DNA of 64,000 bases from Anaspis maculata. Lineage: Eukaryota > Arthropoda > Insecta > Coleoptera > Scraptiidae. The stretch's first letter is position 1, and every line of letters begins with the position of its first letter. Below are positions 23,401 to 32,400 of this stretch, in pieces. The translations under genes and the position numbers were made by a program. The stretch is from contig OX421966.1 of assembly GCA_949128115.1 (NCBI GenBank), positions 31,203,042-31,267,041 of the forward strand, written 5' to 3'. Below the pieces are notes generated by a model. That model was not told where the DNA came from. It saw only the letters and a program-made list of their open reading frames with translations, and did no database searches.

Positions 23401-26400
23401 ACATCAGTTTCTGATGTTCGTGTTTTCATTCAGATTAATAAATTTTCATAACCTCCATATTTAACAACAAAGAATACGTCTAGAGACTTCCCCTTGAACA
23501 TAATTCAGGAAATGAAAAACGATTACAACATAATTTTTTTCGTAGGCTTTGAATCTGTCGACGAAAAATATCTGTGGATATCACTTACAGGGTGCAACAT
23601 AGAAAATTTTTCTTACATTCGACGCCCTATTCTGATATGGTAATTGATTCCGATTTTTATCCTGATTATAAATATGCATCACACTTGATAGGTTAATCGA
23701 CAAAACACAAATGCATGTGAAAAAAGTGATGAAGTTTTAAAATGATCGGAAAGTTATTTTTTGTTTTAAAGTAACTTAGTAAATTTTCTATAATTTAGTA
23801 GGTACTTAAATTGATTTCACTATAGTTTGAAACTTTTACTGAACCTAACTTGACTTTACAAAATCAAACTTTTGTAAAAGAAATACAGGTGTCCGTTTTT
23901 CGAGGCTAAGCATGGGTATCTCGCTTATCTTGAGAGATACAGAGTCGGTTGAATTAGGAAAAAGTTGCGCATTTTCATGACGATCAATGCTCCAAAAACA
24001 AATTTGACGTATCGATTTTAGTTTTTGAGATATCGTAAAAAACCAGGAATTTGAATTTTGGTTTTCATTTTTTATTCAAAAAACGGTTGAAGGTGGCTTT
24101 TTCTAATCTAGACATTGTCAGGGCACTTTTTCAAGGGGAATTCAAACCTGCCAAAATCTTTATCCTAGCTTTCAAAGCAACCGAGATACGACATTCAACT
24201 TTTTTCTCCAATGAGCGCCATATTGGATTTTGATATTTTTTAATACGGTATTCTTTTCTGGTTACAACGATGTGCCACATGTCACTGTTGAATAAATGTT
24301 CAACATTTACTTTTTTTTATTGTCGGTGCTGATTTTGTTTTCAAAGCACTCTTAATCAAAAAATGTTTTTGCTCAAAAGCATGAATTCAACAGTGGCATG
24401 TGACACATCGTTGAAACCAGAGAAAAATATTGTATTTAAAAATGTCAAAATCCAATATGGCGCCTATGAGAGAAAAAACAGTTGAATGTCATATCTCGGT
24501 TGTTTTGAAAGCTAGAATGAAGATTTTGGCAACATTGAATTCCCTCTGGAAAAGTGCCTCCACAATGTCTTAGTTAGAAAAGGCTATCTTCAACCGTTTT
24601 TCAAATAAAAAACTAAAACAAAAATTACAAATTTCAGTTTTTTCTCGATATCTCGAAAACTAAAACTGACAAGTCAAATATCTTTTTAGATAATTGATTG
24701 TGATGAAAATTCGCAACTTTTTTCTAATTCAACCGACTCTGTATCTCTAAAGATAAGCGAGATACCCATGCTTAGCCTCGAAAAACGGACACCCTGTATT
24801 GCTTGGTAGTTTTCCTAACTAACCTATCGAGTGGGATATATGATATACGTATATATTTATAATCAGGATGGAAAGCTGAATCAATTCCTATAATTACATA
24901 CACGTGTCTAATTTGAGAAAAATTCTCAATGACTCGCGATAGACGACAGAAAATTTTAGTGCCTTCGAAACCTGCGAAAAAAAAAGTGGTCTTAAATTTT
25001 TGAAACTATGTTTGAGCGGAAGCCTCCAATTTATACGTGAACACCCTGTACCATCATAAAAATTGGAAAAGTAGCCAATAAAACCAGTCAACGCTAAATT
25101 TAGGCTAATTTTGTCGAAATGTTCCTGAGTTACAAATTTTTGAAATCCAAAAAAAATTAACTATAAAGGGCTGTATCTTTGACAATAGGCCGAACTCTAC
25201 AAAGCGGTTTATGAGTTTTCGTAATATTTTGACAAGATCTATCTACTCACAGTTGAATTTGTTGTTCAGTTGAAGACAACTGAACATTATTACCTATTTC
25301 CAAAAACCTGGATCTCGTTAGTGAGGAGCAAATGCAAAGCTTCACTGCAGACTGCAGACGATGAAAAGAAAAAAATTAAACATCATCGTGACAAGTTTTA
25401 AACAGTGTCCCTGAAGCTGATGATTAAAAAGAATGACAGAAGAGTGAGTAATTCTTTATTTAGGACGCATTCGTGAAGTTATTCCGTGCTGTATCTCATT
25501 AGCCACCTGACTCGGCACCATGATCGCCACATACCTTCAGCAATGCTGTTTGTTTTATTGATAACAATGAAAACATTACTACCTAACGTCACTTCATCAT
25601 GAAAGCGTATACGCAAAGTGACTTGCGCCAGTCCAGGTCCGCTCGCAGCAAAACGTATGAAAACGTGCGCATCGATGCGCATACGTAAAGAAACGATGGC
25701 TCAAAAATTGGAATTTACAGAAATCGCAAACTTGCGAACGTTTTTTAAAGTTGCGAAGAGTAGAAAATTGGCCCCCTGTACTTAAACTATATTGATAATC
25801 GCCATACAATGGCATCGCAATGTACGCTATCATCAGTCCAGTTTAGGTACAGGTCCATGAGATACAAAGATAGCATGCACATAATATGCGCGTTATGAGA
25901 TACAGAACAGGCAAGTTAAGGTGCGTTCAGTCAGCTTATTTAGCCACAAGTTTCAATTTTAGTCGCAAACACAGCGACGCCCATTGGCTCTTATGAACCA
26001 GCCTCCTCAGAACAATCAACAAGCGATGCAGCGCTTACGGCTAAAATTAAATCTCGCGGCTAAATAAGCTGACTAAACGCACCTTTAGAATGGCAAAGCA
26101 TACAAAGCAAATACCGTATGATCAAAAACTTTTCTACTTGCGGTAGGCTGTGGCCTGGTCATTGGCAGGCAGACAAGGCTGATTTTCGCCTCATCGTATC
26201 ATAGGTTCTATGCTACATTATAGTTGGGAAAGGCGAGTTGAACGGCGGAGCAACGTGAACGGTAGGAGAAGCATAATATGTGATAATGAGCACAAATTTT
26301 CACAAAACCGCACGAAATCTCACCGTTTTCTTCTCGTCAATTTTTCTCACAGCATCGGACTTATTCTGGGCGATCTTCTTGTATTCATTTTCCAGAGTTT

Positions 26401-29400
26401 CCAGTTTAGTCGCCCTCATGAACAGCTGGAACTTGTTCCTCGGATCGTTGCTGTTCAGGAAATTCCTCGAAGTATCTTGATTCAATATGCAAATGGGATT
26501 GTCCACTTGGATGTTGAGACCTGTGGTGATGTTGGTGACTTCGCGGGCCAAAGTGGCCACCACCTCGCCTGTTTCACCTTTGATTCTGTACGTGCTGCCG
26601 CCGCCGGCCGTGATGTGCCGGACGACAATGATCTTTTCACCATAAGCGCCCGGGCGGTACGCCATGGGTCCCTCATTGCACATTTCTATTTCGATTGTGC
26701 ACGACGTTTGGCCAGCCTTGATGAAATCTAGAATTTCAAGTTTGGGGTAGGTTGTTTTCACAACAATAAGCGCGTATGAAGTTTGTAACATGATCATCAC
26801 TAGAAGCGCCCAAAACTACTAGAAGAAAATGTCATCAAGTCTAATGGGAGGCCTCCCAACGTGAGATGCTACATCTGTTTGCGATTTTCTTTAGAAAATT
26901 GCCGTCTTTCTATTTACTTTACCCCCCCCCCCCCCATGGGAGGGAAGGAAAGTATTATGATCGTGCGAAAGAAGTAGATAACGACGGATATATCCGTTTT
27001 AAGGTCCCGCAAGACGATCAGAACCATTTCAAAAGTATGTGTGCAGAAAAAGCAATTTCGACAAGAAGATCGCAAGCTGCAGAAGCCCATAAGTTGAGTC
27101 TGCATTTGGAGTTTTACACCATTTCCCAGTCGGGCGCTATGGATTTCAAAAGTTGAAATTCCAACTAATATCTAAAGTGAATTGTAGTGGGGGTCGTGTA
27201 GGCACATTTTTCAAATGCGACACGGTTTCAGTTTTCCGGCGGTGATTTTTTCAAAATGAAAACTTGTACATTTCATGAATTGCTGAACCCTTGCTAAAAG
27301 CGAACCGTTTATAAGCAATAAAATTTATTCATTTATTTATTTTATTTAATTGCTGAAAAAAATCTGCAGTGCAGTTGAAGATCAAAAGTTGATGTAACTT
27401 CCGCTTGTTTTCGGAATTGAGAGCAGCTTCATGATTAACGCAAATAATAGCAAAAATACTCCTAAATACCCCATGAAAATTTCAAATCGATATATCCCAT
27501 AGGTAAAAAGTTACGGGCTGGTGCGGTTTTCGAAAAGCCCACGGTGTACCGATACCACTCTGGACTCGAAATGCGATACTTCTAAGACACCTGTGTGTAA
27601 TATTTGTAACGTGGGAAATGGTAGTGGTACACTTAACAAGGTGGTACGATAGAGCCGACTCTAACCCTTCTTATTGTAACATTTAGAACACAATCAAGCA
27701 ATTAATACTCAAATTTTCAATACCATGACTCTGGGGCCAGTCCTTTCATCTCTGGTCAACTTTACTCTAAGATTAAATGCCACAGATACCAGTGTACACC
27801 TCTCGGCTCTGGCAGCAATGTGGGTCACACTTATTAGCAATTGACCGGTCACCGTACCAACTGTAAAGCATTCTACTTACCACTTCTAATCCACCGAAAT
27901 TCCCTCCCCTTCCTGTTAAAATTTTCCTCCTTGGAATAAATTGGCGGGGAAAATAATTTTTCGTAACAATTTTTTCCTGTAAATCAAAATTTGAAGACCA
28001 AAATTTTCCATATCTTGCAGTACAGAGTGTTTCAAAAAAAACATTCACGTTTTTTTTTTGACACCCTGTATTTAAATTTTGGAATGATGCATGATAATGA
28101 TGATATTGGTATCTTCTTCCAAGTCCGAATAATATGATTTGATATTTGATTATGATCACATACAGGCGTTCATTTTCAAACTTAACACTTGTTCAGTAAA
28201 AGTTCCAAACTTTAAACAAATTCATTCACCCAAATTAATAGAAAAATGATACAAAATTCACTAAGTCACTTTTGAAAAAAATCATTTTTTGAAATTTTTC
28301 AAAACTTCATCAATTTTTTCACACGTGTTTGGTGACTAACCTATTGAGTGTGATATATATTTATAATCAACATGGAAAGCGAAATCGATTCCCATATCTA
28401 AATACAGGGTGTCCAATTTGAGAAAAATTTTCGATGTTGCACCCTGTAAGCGATATACCACAGAAAATGTTTGTCAACGGAATAAAAGCCCACGGAAAAA
28501 ATCAGAATCGTTTTCAATTTTTGAAATTGTTTGAGGGGATGTCTTCAAGGAGGAGTGTATACTTCATACGCGAACACCCTATACCTTCATTGTTTTTGAA
28601 AAAGTTACACACGCCTCAAAATGGACCACTTTTCACTCCTACTTTTGTCACCCTGTATATTATACAGTATATTAGCAAACACGGTATCCAAATATGAAAC
28701 TTGCAGTCAGAAGAACGCTTCAATCATAACTGCCATATTTTTTCAAATCGGTTCATTTTTCGTCACGATATCCTCATTTGAACCTGAGAGAGTTTTTGGG
28801 GTGGACCACTTCAATCTTTGATCTGTTTATACAGGGTGTCCGTTTTTCGAGGCTAAGCATGGGTATCTCGCTTATCTTTAGAGATACAGAGTCGGTTAAA
28901 TTAGAAAAAAGTTGTAAATTTTCATGACGATCAATGATCCAAAAAGATATTTGACTTGTCAGTTTTGGTTTTTGAGATATCAAATCAAATCAAATTCTTT
29001 ATTTCCTTATTGGCTACAAAGTAGTAGGCATAGGATTTGTCAATATAAAAAAAGTAAACTACATCACATAACGATTAGTACAAACAACATATAATTAAAA
29101 CAGTCGGTCATACCATCAGTCACCAACAAAAAGCCACCCATCTTGGTAGGTCAGCGACCCAACACAAGGGCTACAGTTCGTTCGATGCATAAATGCATCT
29201 GTCGACTAAGAAGCCCCTCAATCTCATTTTAAAGAGGTACGGGCTTTCAATATTTCGAATGGCATCGGGAAGCCCATTGTAAAATCTGACGCCAGCGTAT
29301 GCTGCGGACCTTTCATATGCCGATGTTCTATGCAGCGTCGTGCTCAATTTGTCCACAGACCTGGTGGAGTATGAATGGAATTGACCGTTTCTGTCAAATT

Positions 29401-32400
29401 TCGACATGTTCGCCCTGACAAACAAAACAACCTTGAAAATGTAGATGTAGATGGCCGGATATCGAGAAAAAACAGAAATTTGTGATTTTTGTTTTTATTT
29501 TTTATTTGAAAAACGGTTGAAGGTAGCTTTTTCTAATTGAAACATTGTGCAGGCACTTTTTCAAGGGGAATTCATTGTTGCCAAAATCTTCATTCTAGCT
29601 TTCAAAACAACCGAGATATGACAATCAACTTTTGTTTCTCTTATAGGCGCCATATTGGATTTTGACATTTTTGAATACAATATTTTTTTCTAGTTACAAC
29701 AATGTATCACATGCCACTGTTGAATTCATGCTTTTGAGCAAAAAAATATTTTTTTATTTTTCAAAGAGTGCTTTGGAAACAAAATCAGCACCGACAATAA
29801 AAAAGACGTAAATGTTGAACATTTATTCAACAGTGACATGTGGCACATCGTTGTAACCAGAGAAGAATACCGTATTCAAAAATATCAAAATCCAATATGG
29901 CGCCCATTAGAGAAAAAAGTTGAATGTCGTATCTCGGTTGTTTTGAAAGCTAGAATAAAGATTTTGCCAGCTTTGGATTCCACTTGAAAAAGTGTCCTGA
30001 CAATGTCTAGATTAGAAAAGGCCACCTTCAACCGTTTTTTGAATAAAAAATAAAAACAAAAATCAAATTCCTGTTTTTTCACGATATCTCAAAAACGAAA
30101 ATCGATACGTCAAATTTCTTTTTGGATCATTGATCGTCATGAAAATGCGCAACTTTTTCCTAATTTAACCGACTTTGTATCTTTCAAGATAAGCGAGATA
30201 CCCATGCTTAGCCTCGAAAAACGGACACCCTGTATAATTTATTACAACTAATGAAACTGGTATTTACAAGTGCTAGTGAAAATAACATTATACTATATAC
30301 ATACCCATCTTTGGCACGCCATTTTTGTTCCCGCGACCTATTGCTAAATTTTCATCTTTAAACCCTTCGCCCCCACCCTGTAGATTGTAGATAGTAGATT
30401 AGAGGTGGTCGTTTGGTCTCGGAGGATCCTTTCTGCACTGCGACCTATAAGATCTTTTGTGCGCCCCCACCCTACCCTGCTTTAAAATTTCAAATAGAAT
30501 TACCTCTCTTGTGATACCAAAATTGAGATTTAAAATTTCTCATTATGACAAGCATATTTTGAATTTTTTGATAGCATTCCCCGAATTCTCAAAGTTCTCT
30601 CAATGTCATAGGAAAGTTCATTCCCTAGTAACTCCCGATCCTTGAGGAACGATTTCTAGCAAAAACAGGTCGATGTTTATTTTAAGAAGGACATGTAAAA
30701 CATGTATTGCGACACTTTCATCTTCAACCCCTTTGTCCCCACCCCACCCTACTTTGAAATGATTAAGGGATGGGTTAGATTTTTGAAGTGAAACTTCTAT
30801 TCTCGCGCCTAGATCACAACACACCACTAACGCAGAACCACACATGGGAGTGAAATTGCTTCATAGCATCAGTGCTTGTAACAAACGCCTGTAACGATGG
30901 CCTTGTTTACGCGAGGTTTAAAACTGGTTTAAGGTCCGTAACATCAATGTTATCGTCCGCATAAACACCTCTAAACGCAAGTTTCGCAACAGCTGTTAAG
31001 CTTAGCTAAATGTGATTTTAAATTGCATTTAGTAAGCAAACAAGTGTTGGCAATCGCACGTAAACGCCCATGTCCATCCGCAGTACACTGATGTAGCGAA
31101 TGTTGCCTAAAATCGTGGTTTTCAGGCAACTTTCACTACAGAAGTGTACTGCGGAATGTATTTTACTGCCAGGGACTTTTCTCACACGATTCAAGAATAG
31201 CGGCCTAGGTTAAGGGGCTGTCGGCTGTCATTTTGGTCGGCGCGCGTAAACACTCCTAACTAACCACTGTTAAAATCTCCGCTGAGCCTCGCGTAAACAA
31301 GCTCGATGTGCTGTAACGTTGTCTTGTCTGACCTTGGGGTGACCAGCGTCGTCCGAGGAAATGAAAGAATAAGCTGTTGCAGCGTTCGCCGCGTTCGGTT
31401 CTATTTTTTACTAATCGCCGACACTGGACTGCTCTTCGTGTTGTCGTACTGTTGGCCCGACAAGAATGGCTCTCGACTTGGCTTGAATAGATTCGAGCGG
31501 ATGTGATTTATTATAGGGATAGGGAGGTATATTCAGGGCCGAGCCTAGCAGGCGTGCAGTGCGTTCCGGCGAGCAGGCGAGTATTCATAGGGGCGGTAAT
31601 ATAATAATTAAGTTGAATTTCGAAGGATTCTTTTAATTCCCGCATTTGGTGGGGCTTTCCACTGCCGAGCGCAGCGAGAAAAGAAATAAAAGAAGTCTAA
31701 TAGTGGAAAAATCATGTTGAAAGTACTCTGCCCTTTGAGTGACTAATAATAATAATAATAATAATAATAAGATTGATAATAAGAAAAACAAGATGATACA
31801 AACCGTGAGGGAGCGGAGCGGGAGTACGGAAAGAACACCTCTTCGAACGTTGTTTTCTGATTGATTCATATGTATAGAAGTTTCACTTCTTCCGAGGGTG
31901 ACTATGGTCACGCACTCACGTTTTTTCTTTAAATATTTGGCAGAAAGAATTTTATCAACTTCAATTTAATGTATCACAAGATAGGTAATGCTATTCGAAA
32001 TTTTGAAGTAGGGTAGGGTGGGAGCGAAGGGTTTGGAAGATGAAAATTCCGCAATACGTGTCCTAGAGGTCCCCGTTCAAATAAAAATTGTGCTGTTTCG
32101 GCGTTTTTCGAGAAAAAAATTTGTTGGCAAAAAATCTGAAGTAGAAAGTCAAAGGAAAAGCCGCATCATTTCCATTATTTAAATATAGAGGGTCAAAAAA
32201 AAACGTGAAAGTTTTTTGAAACATTCGCGATTTCAAAAACCTAGACGCCCTCTGGCGGCTGAAATGGCGAACCTGGTTTGCAAGTTATTACGTCATTTCT
32301 GTTCTGTCGCTTCTGTCAGATAGCCATTGACAATCGAGCAAATCGCCAAAATACTCATATAGGTGATCGAGTTATTCAAGAAAATGAACTTTTGTTAAAT

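Larger units (their letters stand above)
26728..28170. other. part of SMC6 intron 2 with little recognisable content
   Basis: 26935-27170 is a family-X fragment (ACGGATATATCCGTTTTAAG). 27171-27880 shows no gene, repeat or long frame that I can support. 27880-28078 is a dispersed repeat shared with 32165-32660. Confidence 0.4.

Noticed and set aside
26210..26731. 173-codon plus-strand frame
   Set aside because: Antisense shadow of SMC6 exon 3, whose minus-strand product matches SMC6 closely.
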